Positions 8,459-17,764 of a DNA stretch of 64,000 bases are shown here, piece by piece. The position numbers and the translations under genes are program-made. The notes under the pieces were generated by a model. That model had not been told where the DNA came from. It did no database searches and saw only the letters and a list, made by a program, of their open reading frames with translations. This DNA comes from Bacteroidales bacterium (GTDB taxonomy: Bacteria > Bacteroidota > Bacteroidia > Bacteroidales > UBA932), in assembly GCA_023227835.1 (NCBI GenBank), contig JALOCI010000001.1:62001-126000 (forward strand), given 5' to 3'. How positions within the stretch are numbered: the stretch's first letter is position 1; each line of letters opens with the position of its first letter.

Positions 8459-9340
8459 TTACCTAATCTTATTTTTTTCAATCCTAGAAAGTACTGATTC
8501 AAGTGTTTCACGGGGAAAAACTTCCAAACATCCTCCTCTAGTCACATTGACAATCTTTATATCATGACGATCTGCATACATTTTTGCTTTTGTGTACGCC
8601 ATTGTTAATCTTGGCTTCACCCGTTCAATGGGAGTCCCAGGAATTCCATGTTCAATAAAGTGCCTCTTTTCTCCAAGATAATTGCAGTCAGCTCCTATAA
8701 GATATATTTCTTTAAATCCCATATAGAATGCTAACTGAAGAATAGAGTATGTAATAGTATACCCATCATAAACTCTTATATAAGGATTATCACTGAAATA
8801 AACAAAATTACGACAACGATTTGCCTCATAATAATGATAATAGTCACACATATGAAAATAAACCCAGTCTTGTCTATTTCCCACTCTTTTTTTAAAAGAA
8901 TACGGAGCAAAGACGAGTCCATTATTCGCGGACAAAAGATCGTACTTGATCTTGTCAAAAACACTGGCATCCTGAAACCCTAAAAAATCTGGAATCCAGT
9001 CTGTCTGGTTGTGAATCATGCAGATAGAGTTCATCCCGAATACATATTCATTATTCAACAACTCTAGGTCAGCTATTGTGAGACTTGGCCCAGTACATGC
9101 TACAAAGCACCTTTTCCCATAGTATTTGTCTTTATAAGATAATAATTTTTTAAATCTATTATCCTTTATGCCATACTGTCTTGGTAAAGAGACGATGTAT
9201 TGAAATAAAGCCAAGGTTTTATAAACGATAAAACTTCTTATATTATTAAATCCCTTAAAAAAATAGGATAAAAAAGACTTTTTGTAGACCCAAATCAAAA
9301 AGGGTGATTTCTTATAGATTTGGTATATTATATCATTCAT
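8459..9340 (-). CDS. GPSL-motif protein, second candidate CMP-sugar glycosyltransferase (GT42/DUF115-like)
   Basis: I choose the ATG at 9340 (MNDIIYQIYKK); the frame extends a little further up only with a TTG codon. The 293-residue protein holds CFVACTGPSLTIADLELLNNEYVFGMNSI at about residues 81-109, EIYLIGADCNYLG at about 215 and a terminal NVTRGGCLEVFPRE. These blocks parallel those of the protein at 2683-3468 and of sialyltransferase-like families GT42/DUF115 as I recall them. Its ATG lies 8 bp inside the end of the polymerase gene. A basic aromatic N-terminus suggests membrane association. Function as a transferase of a CMP-ulosonate is a hypothesis drawn from motif and context only. Confidence 0.6.
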   Translation of the reverse strand: MNDIIYQIYKKSPFLIWVYKKSFLSYFFKGFNNIRSFIVYKTLALFQYIVSLPRQYGIKDNRFKKLLSYKDKYYGKRCFVACTGPSLTIADLELLNNEYVFGMNSICMIHNQTDWIPDFLGFQDASVFDKIKYDLLSANNGLVFAPYSFKKRVGNRQDWVYFHMCDYYHYYEANRCRNFVYFSDNPYIRVYDGYTITYSILQLAFYMGFKEIYLIGADCNYLGEKRHFIEHGIPGTPIERVKPRLTMAYTKAKMYADRHDIKIVNVTRGGCLEVFPRETLESVLSRIEKNKIR

Positions 9341-10634
9341 ATGACATATAATTTTTACTCTCAAGAATATCGACTATGAGAGGAAATACTAAAAAAACAA
9401 CGAATAAAATGTTACCTATCAAAGAATTATTCAAAAAGGAATATAAGATGAAGGCTAATAAAACTACAAAAATTCTATTATACATTTTGGTATTATGTGC
9501 TCTTTTTAAAACGAAACGGAGAGTATTCTTAACAGCCTTATATAGAATTAGTCCACCCAGCAATCCATACCGGGCAAGATGATCAAAAAATTGCGAATGT
9601 TGTCCTACTCCCGCATTAGTTAACCCTTGCATACTTGCGTCATTAATTGCATGCTCCCCTATGCCAAAGAAAAAATTGGAAAAACCACCCAACCACGTTT
9701 GCAAACTAATAAGGGAAAGCTCTATTCGTGCACCCAAACTACCAGTATCTTGCATGTTACGAGTCTGAGAAAAATCTGTTATATTATTAAACTTCTCAAG
9801 CAATCTCTCATTACCTGCAAATACAACACGCAAAATGTTCATAAAAGGATCAAAAAACAGATAAAAAAGTATGCTCAAAGAAAGAACAGCCAGTAACAAG
9901 TATAATGGATTTATATTATTGTATGAGCGTTTTGGAGAAAATATAAATCCCAATATTATTAATAGAAATAAGAAAAATGATATTCCACGAGAGTTGAGAA
10001 CAAAAAAGTAATAGGAGGCAGCACATATTGAGAATACAGATACAAACTTTAAGTATTTCGGTTTGTTATTTTTCAGTAATAGAAAACACACAGGGAAAAA
10101 AAACAATGTTACTGCAGTAAATGTTGAACTGCTGGCACTGAATCCATCACTACTTCTTAATGACTCAAACATCCATGGATTGTAATACCCTGTAATATCA
10201 TTTTTCACAATATTAAACAAAATAACAAGAAATAAAAAGGTAAAAAGCAAAATCTTCTCTCTGTAATAATAATTTCTTATTACAAAGCTCATGATGATTG
10301 GAAGACAATATATAGGAATTCTGATTAAAATATTGTTAATACCAATACTACTAAATCCAAATAACTCTAACATAATTTCCCATAGAATTATCACTATCCA
10401 CCATATTGATTCATTTACTGTTACTTTAATATGATGACTGCCTCCTATGAAATACGCCGATAAGAACCATATTGAGAAAAGTAGAATAGGAACATAATTC
10501 GGTAATACATTTGGCACGATCATAATATCAAATATAACGGCTAGCATTGCTATTATAAGCACATTCAACGCCACCGACCACCTAATTGATCGATATAATA
10601 ATGAATTTTGGAATTTTGTTGCAGTATTATACAT
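9333..10634 (-). CDS. wzy: O-antigen/capsule polymerase (Wzy-like)
   Basis: The 433-residue protein is almost wholly hydrophobic, with about ten to twelve predicted membrane helices and one large periplasmic loop (roughly residues 265-345) containing NERLLEKFNNITDF, GSLGARIELSLISLQTW and the HSQFFDHLARYGLLGG stretch. The H-S/N-x-F/Y...G-xxG pattern near the loop's end is typical of the Wzy_C/O-antigen ligase superfamily. It would join lipid-linked repeat units on the periplasmic side. It directly follows the flippase with an 8-bp overlap. Sequence divergence prevents separating polymerase from ligase with certainty, but this place in a Wzx/Wzy cluster favours polymerase. Confidence 0.75.
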   Translation of the reverse strand: MYNTATKFQNSLLYRSIRWSVALNVLIIAMLAVIFDIMIVPNVLPNYVPILLFSIWFLSAYFIGGSHHIKVTVNESIWWIVIILWEIMLELFGFSSIGINNILIRIPIYCLPIIMSFVIRNYYYREKILLFTFLFLVILFNIVKNDITGYYNPWMFESLRSSDGFSASSSTFTAVTLFFFPVCFLLLKNNKPKYLKFVSVFSICAASYYFFVLNSRGISFFLFLLIILGFIFSPKRSYNNINPLYLLLAVLSLSILFYLFFDPFMNILRVVFAGNERLLEKFNNITDFSQTRNMQDTGSLGARIELSLISLQTWLGGFSNFFFGIGEHAINDASMQGLTNAGVGQHSQFFDHLARYGLLGGLILYKAVKNTLRFVLKRAHNTKMYNRIFVVLLAFILYSFLNNSLIGNILFVVFLVFPLIVDILESKNYMSYE

Positions 10635-12093
10635 AATAATGTTTCTTTATACGCTGTGCAAATCCAAATACTATATTTTTAATTTCTATGTACTCGGAAA
10701 GATGAGCCTTTTCACATATCAGATAAGCAATAGTGCCACCTGTAATTATCTGTATCGGTAAAATAAGATATGCACTTATTGACAGGAAGCTAATTGCATA
10801 TACAGGAATTGCCATTATAAAGGCTATGCACAGTGATGGAGTAATATCCTTAATTTGTTCTAAAAGTGAATAGTTTAATTGCTTTTTAGAAAAGATTGTA
10901 TTCAGATACAAACAAAAATAACCTAATACCATACTTCCAAACAGCATCCAATATATATTAAAGAAAACACCTAATAAGATAGGTATTATACTTAAAGTAG
11001 TCTTAATAATATTTAGATACAACGTAAGATCACTCCTTCCCATAACCTGAATAGCGTTTAGGTTTAAAGCATGCAGCGGATTTAACATCAAGTATAGACA
11101 AATAATCTGGAGAAAAGATGCACATTCTATCCATTTTTCTCCCAGTAATATAAATATCAAAGGCTTTGCAACAGCCGTAAGGCCTAACATTAATATAAAA
11201 GTAGGAAGCATTGTTGTTCGGATAATCCTCCTATATGCAGATTTAAATCTCTCTGGTTCGTCTTGAATATTGCTAAGAACAGGAAAACTGACCCTACTTA
11301 CAATTCTTGTTATATTTCTCGAGAATATTCCCGCAAATGATTCAGCTCTTGAATACTGGCCTAAAATTGTAGGAGAAAATTTTTTCCCGATAACGATACC
11401 ATAAATATCGGTTGAGATTGTATTAAAAACGCCGGAAATCATAAGTTTCCAACCGAAATTCCACATTTCTTTAAAACTCCGCCATGAAAAAATCATCTTT
11501 GGCAACCATCTGTTTGCTCTCCAAAGGAAAACCATATTGAGGAATTGGTTGGATATTTGTTGTCCAGCCAACGACCATACACCTAGGTTTGAAACAGCCA
11601 TGCCAATCCCGACCAACCCACTGACTGAAGATGAGATAATTGTAACAATAGTCTGTGTTTTAAAATCAATATTTTTCGTTAATTTTGTCCTCTGTACAAT
11701 ACATAACGCATCAAAGATAACAATACAGGACATTACCTTTGTAAGAGCAACCAGCTCGGGCCTTTTAAAAAACTCAGAAATTAATCCTGCACTAAAGAAC
11801 AGAATCAAGGCTAAAGCCAATGAGAGAGAAATATTGGTCCAGAATACAGTGCAGTAATCGACCTCTTTTGCATCTTGTTTACGTATGATGGCATTAGTAA
11901 AACCACTATCAACGAGTACACTGAAAAAACTTGTAAAAATCATAATGATTCCTATCAAGCCGTATGTGTCCGGTCCCAACATACGTGCTAGTATAATACT
12001 AACCACAAATGATATTCCATACTTTGCAACAGCGTCTGCTGTGCTCCAACCAACGCCGCGAACAGTTTTAGTCATCAGAGAGGTATCTGCCAT
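10627..12093 (-). CDS. wzx: Polysaccharide flippase (Wzx/MOP family)
   Basis: The 488-residue protein begins GVGWSTADAVAKYGISFVVSIILARMLGPDTYGLIGIIMIFTSF, the standard first helices of PST/MOP exporters, and has about twelve to fourteen hydrophobic segments. Basic loops such as RAESFAGIFSRNITRIVSRVSFPVLSNIQDEPERFKSAYRRIIR are characteristic. It would flip undecaprenyl-diphosphate-linked repeat units across the inner membrane. It overlaps the polymerase gene and follows the WecF-like transferase by 54 bp. The family is certain; the substrate is the unknown repeat unit of this locus. Confidence 0.9.
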   Translation of the reverse strand: MADTSLMTKTVRGVGWSTADAVAKYGISFVVSIILARMLGPDTYGLIGIIMIFTSFFSVLVDSGFTNAIIRKQDAKEVDYCTVFWTNISLSLALALILFFSAGLISEFFKRPELVALTKVMSCIVIFDALCIVQRTKLTKNIDFKTQTIVTIISSSVSGLVGIGMAVSNLGVWSLAGQQISNQFLNMVFLWRANRWLPKMIFSWRSFKEMWNFGWKLMISGVFNTISTDIYGIVIGKKFSPTILGQYSRAESFAGIFSRNITRIVSRVSFPVLSNIQDEPERFKSAYRRIIRTTMLPTFILMLGLTAVAKPLIFILLGEKWIECASFLQIICLYLMLNPLHALNLNAIQVMGRSDLTLYLNIIKTTLSIIPILLGVFFNIYWMLFGSMVLGYFCLYLNTIFSKKQLNYSLLEQIKDITPSLCIAFIMAIPVYAISFLSISAYLILPIQIITGGTIAYLICEKAHLSEYIEIKNIVFGFAQRIKKHYYV

Positions 12094-12147
12094 AAGAGAA
12101 CTCAGTATTGCAAGTATAGAGAAACCACGAAGATGGCTGTAGTCATA

Positions 12148-13305
12148 TTATAGTGATTCATTATGAGTATTATAAACATGTGTCCGTTCTGTAAAGTCCC
12201 TAATAGTATGCTCGTATATATTGTACTCCCTTTCCAGTTGCTTTCTGTATACTTCAATATTCATATTGGATTCTTGTTCGGTAAGTGGTGAACAAAATGA
12301 GCTGGAATTAATATCCTCAATAGTATAAACAGCGTAACCGAGCTCTTTCAATGAACAGTACACTATACTATCTCGATATAGAAAAACCTTTATGCCATTG
12401 AGAAGACAATGATAGATATTCCAAGTGGCCTGTTGCCTAATCACGCCATATATAGCATATGAGCATGCATTCAAGATCTTCGTATAATCGTCTATGGGTA
12501 TAATTTCGTTCAATATAACTACTTCATTATTCTCTGATGTCAGTAATAGCTTTAATTTTGATGCATATTTGCGAATACCATAGCTTAATGGAACTACCAA
12601 CCTTCTGTCTCTTACGCCACTCTTGCTAATCACATCCCAGACATCCAAATGATTATTTGAATATGTTGCTGAATTGCCAATTAGAATATGTCCTTGAGGG
12701 TCTTTCTGACTAAGACTCCATGTAATAGGCTTATTCTTAAAATAAAGCTCCTTTGCATTAAATTCCGCGTGAGTTTCTGTCATTATAGAAAATTCTAATG
12801 GTAAGACAGGTATAAAGTAGTCTATCCGCCGTAGAACTTCAGTCTGTTTTTTTAAATATAAACTCCATATGCAACAATGATAGAGAATGAAATGTAACCA
12901 TGATAAGATACTCTTGTTGGTTTTATAAAGCAACTTTGTTTTATCTTTATAAAGATCAAAATCTACTAATGGCTTTAATCCTCGATTACTATAATATAGA
13001 TCAAATCCAAAAGCCCACCAAATAACGATTTTATCATCTGGAATATAATCAAATAACCACCATTGACTTGGAGAAAGAGAATGGAAAAATAACGCATTAT
13101 AATTACCACCTAAAATCAATTGTTTAATCAAATCCTTATTCCACATAATCGTAATCTTGCCCACGGATTTAATACGTCGTATTATGTAATTTTCTCGGGG
13201 GACAATAAGTAATGCCTCATTGTAAAGCCTTTTATCCTTTTCAAAAGTCTCGTATACTTCATCAAAGAATTTATCATCAATGGTTATGTGTAAAATCTTA
13301 AACAT
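12148..13305 (-). CDS. WecF-like (GT56) 4-acetamido-4,6-dideoxy/fucosyl-type transferase
   Basis: The 385-residue protein reads MFKILHITIDDKF at its start and has HILIGNSATYSNNHLDV at about residue 212, the nucleotide-site block of the TDP-Fuc4NAc:lipid II transferase family, followed by VVPLSYG and a late YGVIRQQATWNIYHCLLNGIKVFLYRDS segment with the expected spacing. WecF adds the third sugar of enterobacterial common antigen; relatives in capsule loci add unknown 6-deoxy-amino sugars. A dehydratase pair at the two ends of the cluster could provide such a donor. No membrane helix is seen. About 100 bp of AT-rich DNA precede it, with no clear promoter. Confidence 0.75.
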   Translation of the reverse strand: MFKILHITIDDKFFDEVYETFEKDKRLYNEALLIVPRENYIIRRIKSVGKITIMWNKDLIKQLILGGNYNALFFHSLSPSQWWLFDYIPDDKIVIWWAFGFDLYYSNRGLKPLVDFDLYKDKTKLLYKTNKSILSWLHFILYHCCIWSLYLKKQTEVLRRIDYFIPVLPLEFSIMTETHAEFNAKELYFKNKPITWSLSQKDPQGHILIGNSATYSNNHLDVWDVISKSGVRDRRLVVPLSYGIRKYASKLKLLLTSENNEVVILNEIIPIDDYTKILNACSYAIYGVIRQQATWNIYHCLLNGIKVFLYRDSIVYCSLKELGYAVYTIEDINSSSFCSPLTEQESNMNIEVYRKQLEREYNIYEHTIRDFTERTHVYNTHNESL

Positions 13306-13403
13306 ATCTTATCAAGTTACACTCACTTATCGTTCTATACACAGGATAAATAAAAAATTGATTTAATATACTCTTGGTTCCTTATAAAATAAGCACTATT
13401 ATA

Positions 13404-14369
13404 TTAAAACCTATTCAGGTCTCGCTCTTTCTTCATATCCTTAAGCATATCAATGTAGTTGTACAATGGTTCATATCCGAGTTCTTCTTTTGCTTCATCG
13501 ATACACATGATATATTGAGGTGCATTTCTCATCTCTGGAGAAAAAAGAATTCTGGATTGATTTTCTTCTTTGAAAACCTCAATAATACCCTTTATTTGAT
13601 CTAATAGAGATATGCCTACACCAGTTCCAACATTATAGAAACCCCAATCTCGGTTTATAAAACAAGCTTTATAGAACATCTGGCATAAATCTTTTACATA
13701 CACCATATCTTTCTTCCTGTTTGGGTCCCCCCATACATGAATATCTTCTCCTTTAGTTGCCTGTTCAACCAAAATACGCCAAGCCATAGTTGTTGCCTCC
13801 CCGTTTTCACAATAGATATTTGTATCCCAGTTATATATTGTTGGCAGCCTGAATAAAAATGTCTTCATTTTGAATATTGCATGATAGCATTTTATAAGTT
13901 CTACAGATGTATTCATTGTGGTTATATACACTGATTTATTATCAGAGTAATCTTGAATAGGGATCATGTCGACTTTTAATAACGGGTCCTTCTCTGAATG
14001 CTGCAGAATATCACCAAAGGTTTGAGCGAAAAGAAGTCTGTCTATGTTGTTTGATTTGCAAAACTCTAAAACATTGTATGTGCCACCAATATTTATATCT
14101 ATGTATTGTTTAGGATCATAACCAACCATTCGTGCAGGCATTGTTGTCGCAAGGTCGATTACAGCATATATGTCTTTTGGCAATTGCTCGAATGACCCGT
14201 TTTTACTTACATCTAGATGGAAAAAATCCGACCTTTGTTCAACAAAATTGCACTCTTTGATATCTCCGGTAATTAAACTTATGTTGAATTCTTGCTTTTT
14301 CTCATAAAAGTAATCTACAAGATATTTCCCTATTGCACCACTAGCACCTAATATTAATATCTTCTTCAT
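13404..14369 (-). CDS. NAD-dependent epimerase/dehydratase (extended SDR)
   Basis: I place the start at the ATG at 14369 because it has a good AGGAG ribosome site just upstream and opens directly with MKKILILGASGAIGKYLVDYF, the GxxGxxG dinucleotide site; the frame extends further only by overlapping the gene before it. The 321-residue product has DLATTMPAR, the INIGGTYNVLEFC helix and VWGDPNRKKDMVYVKDLCQMFYKAC near residue 220, all typical of nucleotide-sugar epimerases and reductases. The catalytic YxxxK motif is not evident: at its place the sequence reads SVYITTMNTSVELIK. The protein may therefore act by a changed mechanism or be a dedicated reductase. Substrate is unknown. Confidence 0.8.
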   Translation of the reverse strand: MKKILILGASGAIGKYLVDYFYEKKQEFNISLITGDIKECNFVEQRSDFFHLDVSKNGSFEQLPKDIYAVIDLATTMPARMVGYDPKQYIDINIGGTYNVLEFCKSNNIDRLLFAQTFGDILQHSEKDPLLKVDMIPIQDYSDNKSVYITTMNTSVELIKCYHAIFKMKTFLFRLPTIYNWDTNIYCENGEATTMAWRILVEQATKGEDIHVWGDPNRKKDMVYVKDLCQMFYKACFINRDWGFYNVGTGVGISLLDQIKGIIEVFKEENQSRILFSPEMRNAPQYIMCIDEAKEELGYEPLYNYIDMLKDMKKERDLNRF

Positions 14370-14376
14370 TCTCCTA

Positions 14377-14970
14377 TTATAAATGATTATTCCAATTAAC
14401 TTCCTTAATTTTTTCCTGACGCTCAAGAGTAGGTTTCTGACGTTCACCTATTTTTTTGCAAGGAGCCCCGACATATATGCCCCATGGATCTATGTCCTTA
14501 TTAACTAATGCATTTGCACCTACAACGGCTCCCTCACCAATAGAAACCCCAGGTAAAACAGTAACATTAGCGCCCAAATATGCATCATCTTTGATAACTA
14601 TATCACCATAGTGTATGGCTCCGCAATTATCTGGAAGGTGCTCTACAGAATAAAAACCATTTAGTTCATATGTTGATGTTAATAGTTTTGAACCAGGACC
14701 TATAAAAACCCTATCACCAATAAAAGTTTTTGCACCACCTTCAATTATACAATGCCAAGTAATCGTACTATATTTACCTATTTTCAATAATTTGCCAGCA
14801 TCGATGAAGGTAAAGTCCATAATTTGACAGTTGTTATCTAGTTCTGCAGCATCAGGATGTATTATTTTGCACATTGGGTAAAGACGAACACCTTCACCAA
14901 TAAATTTTACCTTGTTACGAAGATTATCACCCATTAGGTGCAGACCTTCAATTTTAACTGTATCTTCCAT
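14377..14970 (-). CDS. Sugar O/N-acetyltransferase, left-handed beta-helix
   Basis: I use the ATG at 14970 (MEDTVKIEGLHLMGDNL), 197 residues; the longer frame begins with TTG. Hexapeptide repeats run from about residue 30 to 180 (KIGKYSTITWHCIIEG, FIGDRVFIGPGSKL, VIKDDAYLGANVTVLPGVSIGEGAVVGANALVNKDI), ending with WGIYVGAPCKKIGER, the usual close of this family. Such trimers transfer acetyl from acetyl-CoA to sugar hydroxyl or amino groups. Lying between an ATP-grasp/aminotransferase pair and an epimerase, it may N-acylate the amino sugar made by the aminotransferase. The acceptor is inferred from context only. Confidence 0.85.
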   Translation of the reverse strand: MEDTVKIEGLHLMGDNLRNKVKFIGEGVRLYPMCKIIHPDAAELDNNCQIMDFTFIDAGKLLKIGKYSTITWHCIIEGGAKTFIGDRVFIGPGSKLLTSTYELNGFYSVEHLPDNCGAIHYGDIVIKDDAYLGANVTVLPGVSIGEGAVVGANALVNKDIDPWGIYVGAPCKKIGERQKPTLERQEKIKEVNWNNHL

Positions 14971-15101
14971 GTTTTTCAAAATTTTATTATTCCCTCTAGG
15001 AGAAATATACAAAAAATTAAATTAAAAGAACAAAACAACTTTTCCTCAGGTATATTAATAAATAACATTGGCTGACGGAATAATATCACAGATATCACAA
15101 A

Positions 15102-16307
15102 TCAACGAACAATAACTTTTAACCACGAGAATTGATTCTCAACTGTTTTTTCAAGATCTTCAGCATTATTAAATTTGAGGACTAGAGTACCTATCGCATT
15201 ATTTGCACCTTCAAAGCTTTCAACTTTATCTCCACGTTTTACCCAAAGGTCGAGTTCTACTATCTCTCCAGGAAGATTTTCATCTATTTCTAAACTATCG
15301 AAAACACCCGATTTGTCAGCATGGAGGATTATTTCTGCCCAGTGACCATTGTATGGTTTCTGTTCTATAGGTATTGGCTCATCACCTACCATTGCACGGG
15401 TAATTGCTGTAATCAGATCTACACCTGTAGCATAATGCAACATTTCACAAAGGCGGTTTCCTCCGCCTCGAGGAGTGATTTCCATAATATATGGTTTACC
15501 GTTAGTCGCCACTCGAACCTCAATGTTATACACACAAGTCTTCATACCCAAAAGAGTAATGAGCCGCTGTATTTCAGTTGTTAAATAGCTCTCTTCGTCA
15601 GGTGTGAAAGTAGAAGGCCAACTATATGCAGCAGGTGTATATGGATTGATGGCTTTTAAATCAAACCTTTGAGCACAGAAACTGACAAACTTCAGTTGTC
15701 CATCTTTTGAAAAACTATCAGTGTCTGATGAGCAACCCCTCTTTTCCAAAAAGTCTTCTACTATGACTCTCCCCTTAATAGAATGGTTGAAAGCATGTTT
15801 AAGGGCAGATTTTAAATTCTCTTCCATGTCAACACGAGTTACACCTTTGCTTCCTGCTGAATCTGTCGGTTTCACCATAACAGGATAATTGTACCAACTA
15901 AGATCAGCAAGAGCTTCTTCTATTGAGTGGAAACCCTTAGCCTTAGGAACGTTGAAACCATGTTCTGAAAGAAATGCTCGGAACTTATCTTTATTCTGGA
16001 GTATTTCTACAGATTCAAAAGGTCCAAATGATGGGAGTCCCATCTGATTCTGTACGTATGAAGCAGAAACAACACCAGGGTCGCATGCAAATGACATAAT
16101 ACCATCAATTCTAAGATTAAAAGCCTCTTTAAGTACCGCCTCTTTATCGATAATACTTACATTACAATACTCATCACTATACTTGTGTGCAATATTATCA
16201 GGAAGATAATCTGCTGTTATAACATAATAACCTTGTTCATGAGCCGCTTTGATAACAGGGAGAAGATAGCGAAGCCCACCAAGTAGCATCAGTTTTTTTT
16301 GAGTCAT
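15102..16307 (-). CDS. ATP-grasp ligase
   Basis: The 401-residue protein begins KKLMLLGGLRYLLPVIKAAHEQGY, like the preATP-grasp domain of carbamoyl-phosphate synthase-type proteins. YPVMVKPTDSAGSKGVTRV at about residue 147 binds ATP, RVIVEDFLEKRGCSSDTDSF gives the glutamate clamp and YIMEITPRGGGNRLCEML near 275 gives the Mg-binding acidic residues. Such enzymes form an amide or thioester bond through an acyl-phosphate. It ends one base before the DegT aminotransferase frame begins, so the two are probably co-translated. A likely role is attaching an amino or carboxylic acid to a sugar amine, or building an amino acid decoration; this cannot be settled from sequence. Confidence 0.85.
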   Translation of the reverse strand: MTQKKLMLLGGLRYLLPVIKAAHEQGYYVITADYLPDNIAHKYSDEYCNVSIIDKEAVLKEAFNLRIDGIMSFACDPGVVSASYVQNQMGLPSFGPFESVEILQNKDKFRAFLSEHGFNVPKAKGFHSIEEALADLSWYNYPVMVKPTDSAGSKGVTRVDMEENLKSALKHAFNHSIKGRVIVEDFLEKRGCSSDTDSFSKDGQLKFVSFCAQRFDLKAINPYTPAAYSWPSTFTPDEESYLTTEIQRLITLLGMKTCVYNIEVRVATNGKPYIMEITPRGGGNRLCEMLHYATGVDLITAITRAMVGDEPIPIEQKPYNGHWAEIILHADKSGVFDSLEIDENLPGEIVELDLWVKRGDKVESFEGANNAIGTLVLKFNNAEDLEKTVENQFSWLKVIVR

Positions 16308-16308
16308 A

Positions 16309-17421
16309 TTACTTTATAATACAATTGATCGTCCTCTGTATATCTTCTTCATTTAACGCATGATGCATAGGTAGACAGATTACACTATTGGCCATCTTAT
16401 GTGCATTTGGAAGATTCTCCGGTCTTGCGGAATCTAATCCACGATATGTGCTAAACTCCGAAATTAATGGATAGAAATACCTCCTGCCAAGGATGTTGGC
16501 TTCTTTCATCTTATCATATAATTCATCACGTGACATACCATATTTCTTTTCATCTATGAAGATTGGGAAGTATGAATAGTTATGACGAACATCAGGTATA
16601 TCATCAAAGAACGATATTCCATCTATAGATCTTAATGCCTCACGATACTTGAGAGCCACTTGATGACGGGCTTCGATAGCAGTATCTACCTGACGAAGAT
16701 TTAAGATGCCATAGGCACAACGCATTTCGTCAATTTTTGAGTTGATACCAGGACCAACTACTGTCACCTCATCGGCAAAGCCGAAATTTTTGAGATAATC
16801 GATACGTTTCTTCATCGCCTCATCATGAATAATCATAGCACCACCTTCGATTGTATTGAAAACCTTAGTAGCATGGAAACTCAAAGTGCTTATGTCACCA
16901 GCATTAAGGATAGAGTCACCTTTTACTCTCACACCAAATGCATGAGCTGCATCATAGATAACTTTAAGCCCATAACGATCTGCTATATCCTGAATTTTAT
17001 TTATGTCGCAAGGATTCCCATAGACATGAACGGGCATGATTGCTGTCGTTTTTGGTGTGATTGCAGCCTCAATTTTATTAGAATCAAGATTTCCGGTGGA
17101 AGGGTCAATATCTACAAAAACAGGCTTACAGCCATTCCACCAGATACAATGAGTGGTGGCTACAAAGCTATACGGAGTGGTAATCACTTCACCAATAATT
17201 CTTAGTGCTTGAAGAGATATGAGGAGAGGAAGAGTCCCATTTGTGAAAAGGCTGATGAAAGGCACCCCAAAGTACTCATTAAGATCCTGTTCCAACTGTT
17301 GATGGAAGGATCCGCAATTTGTAATCCACTTGCTATCCCATATCTGTTTGAGTAATTCGTGAAACTCATCTATATCAGGCAGTAATGGACTGGTTATCGT
17401 GATTAAATTTTTATTCGCCAT
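16309..17421 (-). CDS. DegT/DnrJ/EryC1 PLP-dependent sugar aminotransferase
   Basis: The 370-residue protein has the fold-type I aminotransferase motifs of the DegT family: LFTNGTLPLLISLQAL, TPYSFVATTHCIWWNGCKPVFVDID, VIYDAAHAFGVR with the Asp that holds the PLP nitrogen, and LSFHATKVFNTIEGG with the PLP-binding lysine near residue 186. It transfers an amino group, usually from glutamate, to a keto-sugar nucleotide. A 4,6-dehydratase in the cluster would supply the 4-keto substrate. It is the first gene after a 343-bp gap and so may begin a transcription unit running to the left. Confidence 0.93.
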   Translation of the reverse strand: MANKNLITITSPLLPDIDEFHELLKQIWDSKWITNCGSFHQQLEQDLNEYFGVPFISLFTNGTLPLLISLQALRIIGEVITTPYSFVATTHCIWWNGCKPVFVDIDPSTGNLDSNKIEAAITPKTTAIMPVHVYGNPCDINKIQDIADRYGLKVIYDAAHAFGVRVKGDSILNAGDISTLSFHATKVFNTIEGGAMIIHDEAMKKRIDYLKNFGFADEVTVVGPGINSKIDEMRCAYGILNLRQVDTAIEARHQVALKYREALRSIDGISFFDDIPDVRHNYSYFPIFIDEKKYGMSRDELYDKMKEANILGRRYFYPLISEFSTYRGLDSARPENLPNAHKMANSVICLPMHHALNEEDIQRTINCIIK

Positions 17422-17764
17422 ATTTTCTTAATAATTAAAGAGATAGTACAATGGTTTTTATGACCTATTTTGAAGCCTTGTAATTATATGATATATAATG
17501 TGATAAAAAACAGTTGTATGCATTTGATTCCATATTTTTTGAAACCATACGTCAAAGCGACATGAAAACTGAAATAATGAATGTTCCTAACTGATGAATT
17601 ATACTAATGATGCTAATAATAGTTTCGAAAAAACTATAGAGAGATGCCAAAACCTCAATTCAAAAATAATGAATTGACAAATTTGATTATGACCACATTT
17701 ATATCTCTAGGTATGTTATTTCACCTAATTATTACTACGAAAAAAATATCGTAAAAATTGTGTT
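17422..17764 (-). other. AT-rich intergenic gap inside the capsule cluster
   Basis: These 343 bases hold no credible open frame. On the minus strand a TATTTTTG box (plus positions 17661-17668) fits the Bacteroidetes -7 consensus TAnnTTTG, but no well-placed -33 box is seen. It may carry an internal promoter for the DegT-to-left operon; I cannot support more. Confidence 0.3.
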
